64,000 nucleotides of DNA from Comamonadaceae bacterium (GCA_947478725.1 CANJWZ010000015.1:21179-85178), one strand, 5' to 3'; numbered from the stretch's first letter, positions 1-8,115 are shown. Notes: generated by a model not told the origin, from the sequence alone. Program-made: numbers and translations.

Positions 1-1
1 G

Positions 2-208
2 ATGGGCGTGACCCCCGGCTTCAAAGACCTGACCTGGACCGGCCTGCCGTTCACGGCGCAGCAATTTGACACCGTGACCAGCATCGACAAAGCGGCATGG
101 ACGCAAGAGCTGAAACTGCACACCGAACTGTTCGAACAACTGGCGCATCATTTGCCAAAAGCGCTGACAGACACCAAGGCTGCTATCGAAAAGCGCTTAG
201 CGGCTTAA
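2..208 (+). CDS. C-terminal end of a probable GTP-dependent phosphoenolpyruvate carboxykinase (partial)
   Basis: Only the last 68 codons are in the window, and the gene enters from the left edge. The residues around 'LHTELFEQLAHHLP' resemble the conserved C-terminal tail of GTP-type PEP carboxykinases, which often ends in an acidic helix followed by LFxxLxxRLP. The enzyme converts oxaloacetate plus GTP to phosphoenolpyruvate in gluconeogenesis. No catalytic residue is visible because those lie upstream. A strong hairpin terminator follows 18 bases after the stop codon. The identification rests on the tail alone, so it is a moderate-confidence family call. Confidence 0.55.
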   Translation: MGVTPGFKDLTWTGLPFTAQQFDTVTSIDKAAWTQELKLHTELFEQLAHHLPKALTDTKAAIEKRLAA

Positions 209-225
209 GCTTTCTCGCCCCTCAT

Positions 226-254
226 AAAAAAACCGCGCCCAGGCGCGGTTTTTT
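226..254. terminator. Rho-independent, probably bidirectional terminator
   Basis: A perfect inverted repeat (aaaaaaccgcgcc / ggcgcggtttttt) sits between two convergent genes. The A-run on the left arm and T-run on the right arm let it stop transcription from both sides, the preceding plus-strand gene and the minus-strand gene ending at 280. Confidence 0.85.
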
Positions 255-279
255 GTGGGCCGACGCTCTCTTTCAAGAC

Positions 280-771
280 TTAGTCACCACGCCGCTTCAA
301 TAAGCTACTGTCTGGCGGCACAAAAATCAAGCCGTCGTCACGCGCGCCATAGCGTGTGTCTCCGCGCAGCATGGCGCATCGCAAATCGGCCATCACGCGT
401 TCATCGGTTTGCGCCATGGCCCAAAGGCGTTCGTCAGCCCGCCTGGTGGCCAAATTGCGTGACCAGCGGTCCAGCGATGCCTTGATGCTGGCCGCCAAAG
501 CGCGTGACGTGCTGGCGCAAACCGCCAGGGTGGCAAACGCCACCACCCACAGGCCGATCCACAGCACCAGCAAATGGCCCTCGGCCATGCTGTCCATCAC
601 CTGGTAAGCCACCACCATCACGGCAGCCGCCATGGCCGACAACAGCAAGGTGGCCAAGCTGCGCGTGCCGGAAAAGCCGCGCTTGATCGCTTGAGCCGAC
701 GCAATCGCTGACTCAACCCGGGCAACGCCAGGGTGCTGGGTGGAATATTCAAGATGGACGAAGCGGGTCAT
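280..771 (-). CDS. Small inner-membrane protein of unknown function
   Basis: The product is 163 residues. It has a soluble N-terminal part, two closely spaced hydrophobic segments at about residues 40-60 and 68-88, and a basic, helical, probably cytoplasmic C-terminal half. I recognise no catalytic motif or named family. It stands alone, convergent with the upstream gene and divergent from the LysR gene on its right, and may share that 110-base divergent promoter region. The hydrophobic pattern is the only functional evidence. Confidence 0.65.
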   Translation of the reverse strand: MTRFVHLEYSTQHPGVARVESAIASAQAIKRGFSGTRSLATLLLSAMAAAVMVVAYQVMDSMAEGHLLVLWIGLWVVAFATLAVCASTSRALAASIKASLDRWSRNLATRRADERLWAMAQTDERVMADLRCAMLRGDTRYGARDDGLIFVPPDSSLLKRRGD

Positions 772-895
772 GGTGTTTCCTCTTTTGGATCCATCGCAGA
801 ACTGCTTTGGATAGGGTCATATTAGGGTTATTACTGATCTTATTCAACTTTATCTTTATGATGCCGGTTATTCATGACAGTGATAATTGAAGTCT

Positions 896-1870
896 ATGCC
901 ATCAGCCATTGCGCCCAAGCCGCCCAACTTTCGCACCTTTGACCTGAACCTGCTGCGCGTGTTTGACGAAGTGATGGCCGAGCGCAGCCTGACCCGGGCG
1001 GCCCGCAATCTGTCACTCACCCAGCCCGCGGTCAGCAACGCATTGCGTCGGCTGCGCAGCACACTCGGCGACGATCTTGTGGTCAGGGTGGGCCAAGGCA
1101 TGGCACCAACGCCACGCGCCTTGGCGCTGTGGCCCGCCGTGCGCGAGGCGCTGCGCCTGTTGCAGGCGTCGTTGAGCCCCAGCAGTTTTGATGCCGCTAC
1201 CGCCAACACCACATTCGTGCTGACCATGGCCGACGCCACCGCCGCCGAGCTGATGCCCGGGCTGATCGACATCTTGGAGCGCGAGGCCCCAGGCGTGGCC
1301 ATCCGCGTGCTGCCGCTGAGCACCCGCGACCCGCGCCGACTGCTCGACGAAGGTGTGGCCGATCTGGCGCTGGGCCACTTCCCATCGGTGCTGGCCGACC
1401 TGGTGGTGCGCGCCCAGACCGGCGATGCCGTGGCCTTTGCCCACCAGCGCCTGTATGACGGCCAGTACGTGTGTGTGATGCGCGCCGGCCATCCGCTGGC
1501 ACGCGGGCCGTTGACGATCGACAGTTTTTGCGCTGCACGCCACATGCTGGTCAGCTTTTCGGGCCGTCCGTACGGGTTCATTGATGAGTCCCTCGCCTCA
1601 CTAGGCCGTCAACGCCAGGTGGTGCTGACGGTCAACCAGTTCTTCACCGCGGGCCGGGTGGTGGCGCATTCCAACTTGCTGACGGTGCTGCCCCAGCACT
1701 TTGTCAGCGTCACCGGCATCGCCGACCAGCTGGTGCTGCGGCCCCTGCCATTTGACGTCGCGCCGGTCCACGTTGACGCCGTGTGGCACAGCCGTGTCGA
1801 GTCGCAAAGCGCCCACATCTGGCTGCGCAGCGCCGTGCTGCGGTCGGCCAGACAAGCTTTTGCCACCTGA
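896..1870 (+). CDS. LysR-family transcriptional regulator
   Basis: The N-terminus carries a typical LysR winged helix-turn-helix: 'LNLLRVFDEVMAERSLTRA' followed by 'LTQPAVSNALRRLR'. A periplasmic-binding-type effector domain follows to the end. At 324 residues it is normal size for the family (NodD/LeuO-like subgroup by the N-terminal pattern). An in-frame TTG at 887 would add three residues; the ATG at 896 is the more usual choice. It probably controls a neighbouring transport or catabolic gene, most plausibly the ABC transporter starting at 2092, but no operator was identified. The effector is unknown. Confidence 0.9.
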   Translation: MPSAIAPKPPNFRTFDLNLLRVFDEVMAERSLTRAARNLSLTQPAVSNALRRLRSTLGDDLVVRVGQGMAPTPRALALWPAVREALRLLQASLSPSSFDAATANTTFVLTMADATAAELMPGLIDILEREAPGVAIRVLPLSTRDPRRLLDEGVADLALGHFPSVLADLVVRAQTGDAVAFAHQRLYDGQYVCVMRAGHPLARGPLTIDSFCAARHMLVSFSGRPYGFIDESLASLGRQRQVVLTVNQFFTAGRVVAHSNLLTVLPQHFVSVTGIADQLVLRPLPFDVAPVHVDAVWHSRVESQSAHIWLRSAVLRSARQAFAT

Positions 1871-1885
1871 AGACGCTTATAAAAT

Positions 1886-1955
1886 GCTATAAATAGAGCA
1901 GCTGCTCGCCCATGCATCTAGCGGCCCGTAGGCACTCTGTAGCCACATTTTTAGG
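1886..1955 (+). repeat. Dispersed short repeat, GCTAT-N9-AGC family
   Basis: The stretch starts with GCTATAAATAGAGCAGCTGC and continues CTCGCC. It shares the core GCTAT-N9-AGC(T/G)nCT with copies near 8067, 8260, 16053, 23023, 30431 and 40230. It lies in the 220-base gap between the LysR gene and the ABC transporter. Repeats of this kind are known to be abundant in Comamonadaceae; the function is unknown. Confidence 0.6.
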
Positions 1956-2091
1956 CAAAAAAGGCCTGGAAAAGACCCAGACGCCAGCGCTCGACGCTTG
2001 GCGCATACTTTGCTAGTACTTCTCGTCGAAAATGAATGTTTAAAGGCGCCCTTTCGGCTAACATGCGTTCGACTTAAACCAAGGAATCACC

Positions 2092-2883
2092 ATGAAGCTT
2101 TTCAAATTTCTGACCCTCCAATTGGCCCTGTGCGGCTTGATCGCGGCCATGCCGGCAGCAGCACAAACCAAGTCACATTTGCAGACGGTGCTGGAACGCG
2201 GCACGCTGCGCGTCGGCACCACCGGTGACTTCAACCCGATGTCGGTGAAAGACCCCGCCACCAACAGCTACAAAGGTTTTGACATTGAGGCCATGGAGCA
2301 ATTGGCCAAAGACATGGGCGTCAAGGTCGAGTTTGTGCCGACCGAGTGGGCCACGCTGATTGCCGGCCTGACATCTGACCGTTATGACATTTTTGCGGGC
2401 GGCTCGTCGCTGACCATGGCTCGCGCCAAAACCGTAGCCTTCACCGTGCCCTATGTTGAGGCAGGAACAGTGCCACTGGTGCTTAAAACCAATGCAGCCA
2501 AGATCAAAACCTGGGCCGACCTGAACAAAAAAGGCACCACTGTTGCCGTTTTGCTGGGTACCGTGTTTGAAGAGCAGGCCAAAGCCGTATTCCCATTGGC
2601 CACGATCAAAAGCATTGAAAAGCCGGCCAACGGCTACCAAGAAGTGCTGGCAGGCCGTGCCATCGCCACGATCACCAGCAACATTGAAGCCGCCACCCTG
2701 ATGGCGACTTACCCCACGCTCACCACCTTGAGTGGCGCAGAGCCGCGCAACAAGCGCCCGTTTGCGTACCCGATTGCACAAAACGACCCGACCTGGACAA
2801 CTTTTCTGAACAACTGGGTGGCACTGAAAACGTCTGAAGGTTTTTTCAAGTCCCTAGAGGCCAAGTGGCTTGCTGCCAAATAA
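2092..2883 (+). CDS. Periplasmic amino-acid ABC transporter substrate-binding protein (cyclohexadienyl dehydratase-like fold)
   Basis: The product is 263 residues with a clear Sec signal peptide ending around 'MPAAAQ' (residues 1-25). It then shows the SBP family 3 pattern 'LRVGTTGDFNPMS', 'GFDIEAMEQLAKDMG' and 'YDIFAGGSSLTMARAKTVAF'. The 'VGTTGD' start also occurs in PheC-type cyclohexadienyl dehydratases, which share this fold, so an enzymatic role is not excluded. A good ribosome site (aaggaatcacc) precedes the ATG. The permease gene starts directly after the stop codon, which supports a transport role for a polar amino acid or similar small molecule. Confidence 0.85.
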   Translation: MKLFKFLTLQLALCGLIAAMPAAAQTKSHLQTVLERGTLRVGTTGDFNPMSVKDPATNSYKGFDIEAMEQLAKDMGVKVEFVPTEWATLIAGLTSDRYDIFAGGSSLTMARAKTVAFTVPYVEAGTVPLVLKTNAAKIKTWADLNKKGTTVAVLLGTVFEEQAKAVFPLATIKSIEKPANGYQEVLAGRAIATITSNIEAATLMATYPTLTTLSGAEPRNKRPFAYPIAQNDPTWTTFLNNWVALKTSEGFFKSLEAKWLAAK

Positions 2884-3645
2884 GTGCGCCTTAAACGCCT
2901 GAGCCTGCTGCCCTTCCTGGCAGCGCTGCTTTTGCTGAGCGGCTGCGCCAGCAACTCCAGCTACAACTGGGGCTGGTATGTGTTTAACCCGGCCCTGCCC
3001 AAGGGCTTGGGCAATATTGAGTTTTTAATCAGCGGCGTTGGCATGACGCTGGCGTTGTCTGTCACGGCCATTTTGATATCCGTGTTGATGGGCCTGCTGC
3101 TGGCTGTGTCGCTGCTGTCGCCCTACAAGGCGCTGCGCTGGACGGCACGCACCTATGTGGAGTGCTTCCGCGCCATACCGCTGCTGGTGTTGCTGCTGTG
3201 GGTGTACTACGGCTTGCCCGTGGTCAGCGGCCTGCAATTTGGTGCCTTCGCTGCGGGTGTGATGTCGCTGGCGCTGTCGGATGCCGCGTTTGAGGCCGAG
3301 GTGTTTCGCGCCGGTTTGCAGTCGGTCGCCAGGGGCCAGCGTGAAGCCGCCGAAACGCTGGGCCTGTCCCGCTGGTCAACATTGCGCTATGTGGTGTTTC
3401 CGCAAGCGATTCGCACCATCTTGCCAGCGCTGGGCAACCAGTTTGTGTATGTGCTCAAAATGAGTTCGCTGGTGTCGGTGATTGGCCTGCAGGAGTTCAC
3501 ACGCCGCGCCAATGAGCTGAATGTGACCGAATACCGCCCGCTGGAGATTTACACTTTTTTGGTGGCTGAATACCTGCTGCTCATCTTGCTGGCATCTTGG
3601 GGCGTGCGCCGACTAGAGCACAAACTGGCGCAGTCGCAGCGCTAG
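2884..3645 (+). CDS. Polar amino-acid ABC transporter permease
   Basis: This is a 253-residue His/Gln/Glu-type inner-membrane permease with about five hydrophobic segments. The cytoplasmic coupling loop (EAA motif region) reads 'EAAETLGLSRWSTLRYVVFPQAI' in part, near residues 155-177. Translation starts at a GTG placed directly after the stop codon of the binding protein, so the two are translationally coupled. The first hydrophobic segment carries a lipobox-like sequence, 'LLLLSGC', around Cys21, which is odd for a permease. The matching ATPase lies next door but on the opposite strand. Confidence 0.88.
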   Translation: MRLKRLSLLPFLAALLLLSGCASNSSYNWGWYVFNPALPKGLGNIEFLISGVGMTLALSVTAILISVLMGLLLAVSLLSPYKALRWTARTYVECFRAIPLLVLLLWVYYGLPVVSGLQFGAFAAGVMSLALSDAAFEAEVFRAGLQSVARGQREAAETLGLSRWSTLRYVVFPQAIRTILPALGNQFVYVLKMSSLVSVIGLQEFTRRANELNVTEYRPLEIYTFLVAEYLLLILLASWGVRRLEHKLAQSQR

Positions 3646-3698
3646 GCCGCTAGGCCGCTAGACATTAGCGAGCCGCGCAGCCTCGCCCGACGGCCTTG

Positions 3699-4475
3699 TC
3701 AATGGTGCAGGATGCGGCCTAAAAACTCTTTGCAGCGGTCCGTTTGCGGCGCGCTGAAAAACGCCTGAGGCGCAGCGCTTTCGACAATTCTCCCGTTGTC
3801 CATGAAGATCACCTTGTCAGCGGCGCGCCGGGCAAAGCCCATCTCGTGGGTGACACAAATCATCGTCATGCCATCTTGGGCCAGGTCTTCCATCACCTGC
3901 AGCACTTCCATGATCATTTCCGGGTCAAGTGCCGACGTCGGCTCGTCAAACAGCATGATTTTGGGGCGCATGCACAGCGACCGCGCAATCGCCACCCGCT
4001 GCTGTTGCCCGCCAGACAGCTGGCTAGGGTATTTGTCCGCTTGCCCGGCAATGCCGACGCGCGCCAGATACTGCATGGCCAGCGCCTGGGTTTCAGCTTT
4101 GGGCATGCCGCGCGCTTTCATGGGGGCCAGCATCAGGTTGTCGAGCACTGACAGGTGAGGGAACAAATTGAACTGCTGAAACACCATGCCGACCTCACGC
4201 CGCAGTTGCTGCACGCTGGCGCGGTCATCGCTGAGCGTCACGCCATCGACCACAATCTCTCCCTGCTCGTGTTTTTCAAGCCGCGCAATGCAGCGGATCA
4301 GGGTTGACTTGCCCGAGCCTGATGGCCCGCAGATCACCACTTTTTCGCCGGCTGCGACTTGCAAAGACACATCGTCGAGTGCCCGAAACTCACCAAACCA
4401 TTTGGACACACCGCACATGTCAATGATGGGGGGCTTGCTGGCATCTGGCTCTGGCCTAACGGGGGTTTCAGTCAT
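3699..4475 (-). CDS. Polar amino-acid ABC transporter ATP-binding protein (GlnQ/HisP type)
   Basis: This 258-residue ATPase has all family motifs: Walker A 'GPSGSGKST', Q-loop 'VFQQFNLFPHLSV', signature 'LSGGQQQRVAIARSL', Walker B 'IMLFDEPTSALDP' and the H-loop 'VTHEMGFARRAAD'. Sequence and size match GlnQ/HisP partners of polar amino-acid permeases, so it very probably powers the permease at 2884-3645. It is encoded convergently with that permease and divergently from the creatininase-like gene, so expression of the transporter parts is split between two promoters. Confidence 0.92.
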   Translation of the reverse strand: MTETPVRPEPDASKPPIIDMCGVSKWFGEFRALDDVSLQVAAGEKVVICGPSGSGKSTLIRCIARLEKHEQGEIVVDGVTLSDDRASVQQLRREVGMVFQQFNLFPHLSVLDNLMLAPMKARGMPKAETQALAMQYLARVGIAGQADKYPSQLSGGQQQRVAIARSLCMRPKIMLFDEPTSALDPEMIMEVLQVMEDLAQDGMTMICVTHEMGFARRAADKVIFMDNGRIVESAAPQAFFSAPQTDRCKEFLGRILHH

Positions 4476-4515
4476 CTGGAGGGTGGTTTCTTGGTCTGCT
4501 TTATTATGCGTTCAT

Positions 4516-5295
4516 ATGCAATTAACCCATGCCACCTGGGGCGAAGTCAGCGCGTATTTGGCGCGGTCCCAAGCCATCATCGTGCCCATCGGCTCGACCG
4601 AGCAGCACGGCCCCATCGGCTTGATGGGCACCGATGCGTTGACAGCAGAAGCAGTTGCACACGGTATTGGTGAACAAACTGGCGCACTCGTTGGCCCCAC
4701 CTTGAGTCTGAGCGTGGCGCAGTTCAACCTCGGCTTTCCCGGCACCATTTCATTGCGCGCCACCACGCTGATGGCGGTCATCAACGACTATGTTTTGTCG
4801 CTCCAGCGGCAAGGCTTTGAGCGGTTTTATTTTGTCAATGGCCACGGCGCCAATGTGTCAGTGGCCAAGGCCGCGTTTCAGGATATTTACGCGCAGTTCA
4901 GCCTGGGCAGCCTGACCGGCCAGGCGCCACGCTGCCGATTGCGCAGCTGGTGGGACTACCCCCAAGCCGACGCTCTGCGCAAGGCGTGGTACGGCGCGGC
5001 AGAAGGCATGCACGCCACACCCAGCGAGATCGCCATGACGCTGCATCTGCTGCCCGGCTCGGCCAGGCAGGCCCCGCCCGAGTTTCTTGCCGCGCCTGCG
5101 CAGCTGCCCGCCACCTTTTTGCGAGACCACGGCGGCGACAACCACTGGGACGCGCAAACCCACAGGGAAGCCTTCCCCGACGGCCGGGTTGGGTCTGATT
5201 CCGCATTGGCCACCGCCGAGCAAGGCGGGCAACTGCTGGCCGCGGCCATTGAAGGTGGCTGCGAAGACTTTGCCGCGTTCGTCACACAAGCCTGA
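4516..5295 (+). CDS. Creatininase-family amidohydrolase
   Basis: The product is 259 residues from the ATG at 4516. Upstream in-frame starts would lie inside the ABC ATPase gene on the other strand and were rejected. It carries the metal-binding pattern of creatinine amidohydrolases: 'IVPIGSTEQHGP' with E and H ligands, then 'GTDALTAEAVA' with D, and 'NGHGANVSVAKAAF'. Family members hydrolyse cyclic or linear amides (creatinine, formamides, mycofactocin precursor). The usual HLP after the glycine is changed to IGL, so the substrate may differ. It opens a four-gene operon (4516-7533) with three probable oxidative enzymes. Confidence 0.85.
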   Translation: MQLTHATWGEVSAYLARSQAIIVPIGSTEQHGPIGLMGTDALTAEAVAHGIGEQTGALVGPTLSLSVAQFNLGFPGTISLRATTLMAVINDYVLSLQRQGFERFYFVNGHGANVSVAKAAFQDIYAQFSLGSLTGQAPRCRLRSWWDYPQADALRKAWYGAAEGMHATPSEIAMTLHLLPGSARQAPPEFLAAPAQLPATFLRDHGGDNHWDAQTHREAFPDGRVGSDSALATAEQGGQLLAAAIEGGCEDFAAFVTQA

Positions 5296-5308
5296 GGCGC
5301 GGCACGGT

Positions 5309-5923
5309 ATGGCCCAGGCTTTCAAACACACCCCGCTGCTGCACCCTGAATGGCAGACGATTGAGAAAATCTCGCTTGAAGATTTCTCCAGCGCTGACTG
5401 GACGACGCTGAACACCCAGCGCGCCGTGTACTACCAGCAAGAACAAGCCCGTCAGGTGCTGCGCATGCTGGCCGTGTCAGAGCATGACACCAGCTTTGGC
5501 TACATGGTCAACAACTACCGGCATTCGCTGCAATCGGCCACCATGGCGCTGCGTGATGGCCTGGCTGAAGAAGACGTGGTGGTGTGCCTGCTGCACGACA
5601 TTGGTTTTATTGCCTGCCCGTCGACGCATGGCGAGTTTGCCGCAGAACTGCTGGGCAGCTACGTGTCTGACCGCAACTACTGGATGCTGCAACGCCACGG
5701 CACGTTTCAAAACATTCACTCACCGCACTTGCCGGGTGTGGATGTGAACGAGCGCGAACGCTGGCGCGGCCACCCGCACTTTGACTGGGCGGCCACCTTT
5801 GTCGACAAGTACGACCAGGCCGCCTGCGACCCCCACTACGACTGCGCGCCACTGGCTTTTTTTGAGCCCATGGTGCAGCGCCTGTTTGCCCGCAAGCCGG
5901 TCAAGCGGCCGCATAAAGACTAA
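5309..5923 (+). CDS. HD-domain protein with a MIOX/PhnZ-like di-iron ligand pattern
   Basis: The product is 204 residues, starting at the ATG 13 bases after the creatininase gene. The HD motif is 'YRHSLQSATMALRDG' (His72) followed by 'VVVCLLHDIGF' (His96-Asp97). His107, His130 (in 'MLQRHGTFQ') and Asp169 (in 'VDKYDQ') could complete the H-HD-H-H-D set used by mixed-valent di-iron HD oxygenases such as inositol oxygenase and PhnZ. The 24-residue gap between the first His and HD equals that in PhnZ. It could instead be a metal phosphohydrolase, but a neighbouring Fe(II)/2OG oxygenase favours an oxygenase. Substrate unknown. Confidence 0.75.
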   Translation: MAQAFKHTPLLHPEWQTIEKISLEDFSSADWTTLNTQRAVYYQQEQARQVLRMLAVSEHDTSFGYMVNNYRHSLQSATMALRDGLAEEDVVVCLLHDIGFIACPSTHGEFAAELLGSYVSDRNYWMLQRHGTFQNIHSPHLPGVDVNERERWRGHPHFDWAATFVDKYDQAACDPHYDCAPLAFFEPMVQRLFARKPVKRPHKD

Positions 5924-5950
5924 TCAAAGACTCATAAAAAAGAGATTGCC

Positions 5951-6541
5951 ATGACCGCCTGGATTCGGATGATCCCGCTTGAAGAAGCCACCGGCACGCT
6001 GGCTGCAGCCTATGCCAAAGTCACCACGCCGCACGGCACGGTTGATAACGTGATGAAGGCCCACAGCCTGCGACCACACACCATGGAAGGCCATGTGGCG
6101 CTGTACCGCAGCGTGCTGCACACGCCCGACAACACACTGCCGTTCTGGTTTCTGGAGGTCATTGCGTCTTACACCAGCAGCCTGAACCAGTGCCTGTACA
6201 GTTTTACCCACCACTTCACCAACGCGCGGCGACTGATCAACGACAAGGCGCGCTCGGATGCGATCTTGGCCGCCATGGACGCGCGCCAGCCCGAGCAAGC
6301 CTTCAGCGGCAAACACCTGGCGCTGATGCGTTACGCGGGCAAGCTCACCACCCAGGTTGGCAACATGCAAAAGCCCGACGTGGATGCCCTGCACGCGGCT
6401 GGCTGTGACGACGGTGAGATTCTGGAGGTCAATCAGGTGTGTGCCTACTTCAATTATTCAAACCGCCTCCTCAATGGCTTGGGTGTGACCACTGAGGGCG
6501 ACGTGATTGGTTACTACACAGAAACCGAGGGGGCAGCATGA
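5951..6541 (+). CDS. AhpD/carboxymuconolactone-decarboxylase-like (peroxidase-related) protein
   Basis: This 196-residue all-helical protein has the CMD/AhpD active-site region near residues 75-90: 'SSLNQCLYSFTHHFTNA'. Classical AhpD-like proteins have Cys-x-x-Cys followed by His; here the second cysteine is serine (CLYS), leaving one cysteine and two histidines. Such single-Cys members are often called peroxidase-related enzymes, and their reactions are mostly unknown. It sits in the four-gene operon. Its stop codon overlaps the start of the next gene by four bases (ATGA), which implies translational coupling. Confidence 0.8.
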   Translation: MTAWIRMIPLEEATGTLAAAYAKVTTPHGTVDNVMKAHSLRPHTMEGHVALYRSVLHTPDNTLPFWFLEVIASYTSSLNQCLYSFTHHFTNARRLINDKARSDAILAAMDARQPEQAFSGKHLALMRYAGKLTTQVGNMQKPDVDALHAAGCDDGEILEVNQVCAYFNYSNRLLNGLGVTTEGDVIGYYTETEGAA

Positions 6542-7533
6542 GCACCGCTTATGCCACGGCCAAGCAGGTTGCCGTCACCAGCATCCCCGTGATTGACATT
6601 GCGCCGCTTCAAAGCAATACGCACGCAGACCTGGCAAGCGTGGGCGCGCAAATGCGCGCGGCGGTGGAAGACATCGGGTTTTTCTACGTCAAAAATCACA
6701 GCGTTGACCTCGCATTGATCGAGCGCGTCAACTCTCTGGCACACCAGTTTTTTGCCCAGCCGCTGACCAGCAAGTTGCAGGTCGAGCCACAAGGCCGCCA
6801 CCGGGGCTATTTGAAAATCGGTGAAGCAAAAATGTCCGCGAAAGCCAAAACTGACTTGAAAGAAAGTTTTATCTGGGGCATTGATGTCCCCGAGGACGAT
6901 GCCGACTACCTGGCAGGCAACCCGATGATGGGCCCGAACCGCTGGCCCGCCTTCATGCCCGAGCTGCGCCCGGCACTGAACGCCTACATGACCGCCTGCC
7001 ACGTTTGCGCACAGCGAATTTTGCGCGCCCTGGCCGTCAGTTTGAATGCCGACGAAGATACCTTTGTAAAGCGTTTTACCAAGCCCATTTCACGCGGCGC
7101 GCTGGTGCACTACCCACCGCAGCCGCCAGGCGCCGGCGAGCAGCAATTTGGCGTGGCACCGCACACCGACTACGGCGTGATCACCTTGCTGCATCAGGAC
7201 ATGGTGGGCGGCCTGCAGGTTTTCAGCCGCCAGCGTGAATGGGTCACCGCGCATCCGATTGCCGGCACGCTGGTCATCAACTCGGGCGATTTGCTGGGCC
7301 GCTGGTCAAATGATCACTTCAGGTCCAACAGCCACCGCGTGGTCAATTCATCAGGCCGCGAGCGGCTGTCTATTGCGATGTTTGTCGACCCCGACTTTGA
7401 CACACCCATCGTGCCGGTGACAGCCCCGGGCGAGGCGGCCAAGTATCCCGAAGTCAGTTGCGGCGACTACATTGCCGCGCGGTTTGACAAGTCCTTTGCC
7501 TATCGGCAAAAAGCCGACACGCCGCCAGCCTGA
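6538..7533 (+). CDS. Isopenicillin N synthase-family Fe(II)/2-oxoglutarate-type oxygenase
   Basis: The product is 331 residues, typical for the family. The N-terminal DIOX_N-like domain starts 'IPVIDIAPL'. The iron-binding facial triad is visible as 'HTDYGVITLL' (His and Asp) and a later His in 'SNSHRVVNSSGRERLSIAMF', where 'RLS' provides the Arg that binds the 2-oxoglutarate carboxylate. Family members hydroxylate, desaturate or cyclise small molecules. It overlaps the AhpD-like gene and closes the operon begun by the creatininase-like gene. The substrate is unknown. Confidence 0.88.
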   Translation: MSTAYATAKQVAVTSIPVIDIAPLQSNTHADLASVGAQMRAAVEDIGFFYVKNHSVDLALIERVNSLAHQFFAQPLTSKLQVEPQGRHRGYLKIGEAKMSAKAKTDLKESFIWGIDVPEDDADYLAGNPMMGPNRWPAFMPELRPALNAYMTACHVCAQRILRALAVSLNADEDTFVKRFTKPISRGALVHYPPQPPGAGEQQFGVAPHTDYGVITLLHQDMVGGLQVFSRQREWVTAHPIAGTLVINSGDLLGRWSNDHFRSNSHRVVNSSGRERLSIAMFVDPDFDTPIVPVTAPGEAAKYPEVSCGDYIAARFDKSFAYRQKADTPPA

Positions 7534-7542
7534 GCGACAAGC

Positions 7543-7929
7543 TCAAGCCGTTTTGGGCAGGCGGTACACCGCGCACAACTTGTTGCCGTCTGGGTCACGC
7601 AGATACGCCAGGTACATCTTGCCCGCCGCGCCTTCGCGCAGACCAGGTGGGTCTTCACAGGTCACGCCGCCGTTGGCTACACCTGCTGCATGAAACGCAT
7701 CAACCTCAGCCTGCGACTGAGCATTCAACCCAATCGTGCCGCCATTGCCATGGGTAGCAGGCTGCCCGTTGACCGGCGTGACGATGCCCAGCGAGCCGGT
7801 AGCACTTCGGTAGTAATAACGTGCCTTGCCAGCCACCCCGGGGCCGACACCCATCACGCCGAATATCGCGTCGTAAAACCGCTTGGATGCCTCCAGGTCA
7901 TTGACGCCGACCGTGATGTGACTGAACAT
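7543..7929 (-). CDS. VOC (glyoxalase/extradiol fold) family protein
   Basis: The product is 128 residues with the characteristic start 'MFSHITVGVNDLEASKRFYD' and end 'AYLRDPDGNKLCAVYR', as in single-domain vicinal-oxygen-chelate proteins. Members range from lactoylglutathione lyases to antibiotic-binding proteins, and the sequence alone does not decide between them. The gene is convergent with the 2OG-type oxygenase gene, nine bases away, and is probably transcribed alone from the gap on its right. A six-base-pair hairpin (7946-7961) lies in its 5' leader. Confidence 0.85.
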   Translation of the reverse strand: MFSHITVGVNDLEASKRFYDAIFGVMGVGPGVAGKARYYYRSATGSLGIVTPVNGQPATHGNGGTIGLNAQSQAEVDAFHAAGVANGGVTCEDPPGLREGAAGKMYLAYLRDPDGNKLCAVYRLPKTA

Positions 7930-8066
7930 GTTTTGTCTCCATGAAGGCCCGGTGACGGGCCGGTTAGGTACCGATTAAGTGCTGATGACGCTTGGTTAAA
8001 GGCCAAAAGTGAGCTATAAATAATAGTCGATGACGATGGGGCATGTAACAACGGCTATCGCCAGCC

Positions 8067-8115
8067 GCTATTCATTGAGAAGCTGCTCACCCTTGGATAT
8101 GTTGGCTTGGGGGCG
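8067..8115 (+). repeat. Dispersed repeat copy with conserved tail
   Basis: The copy begins GCTATTCATTGAGAAGCTGC and continues TCACC. Its tail contains the 14-mer gatatgttggcttg (8096-8109), which recurs exactly at 19907-19920 in another copy. The shared tail shows the repeat unit is longer than the core. Confidence 0.65.

Noticed and set aside
4186..4515. N-terminal extension of the creatininase-like frame by 110 codons
   Set aside because: It would overlap the ABC ATPase gene on the opposite strand, and the ATG at 4516 gives the family's normal N-terminus.
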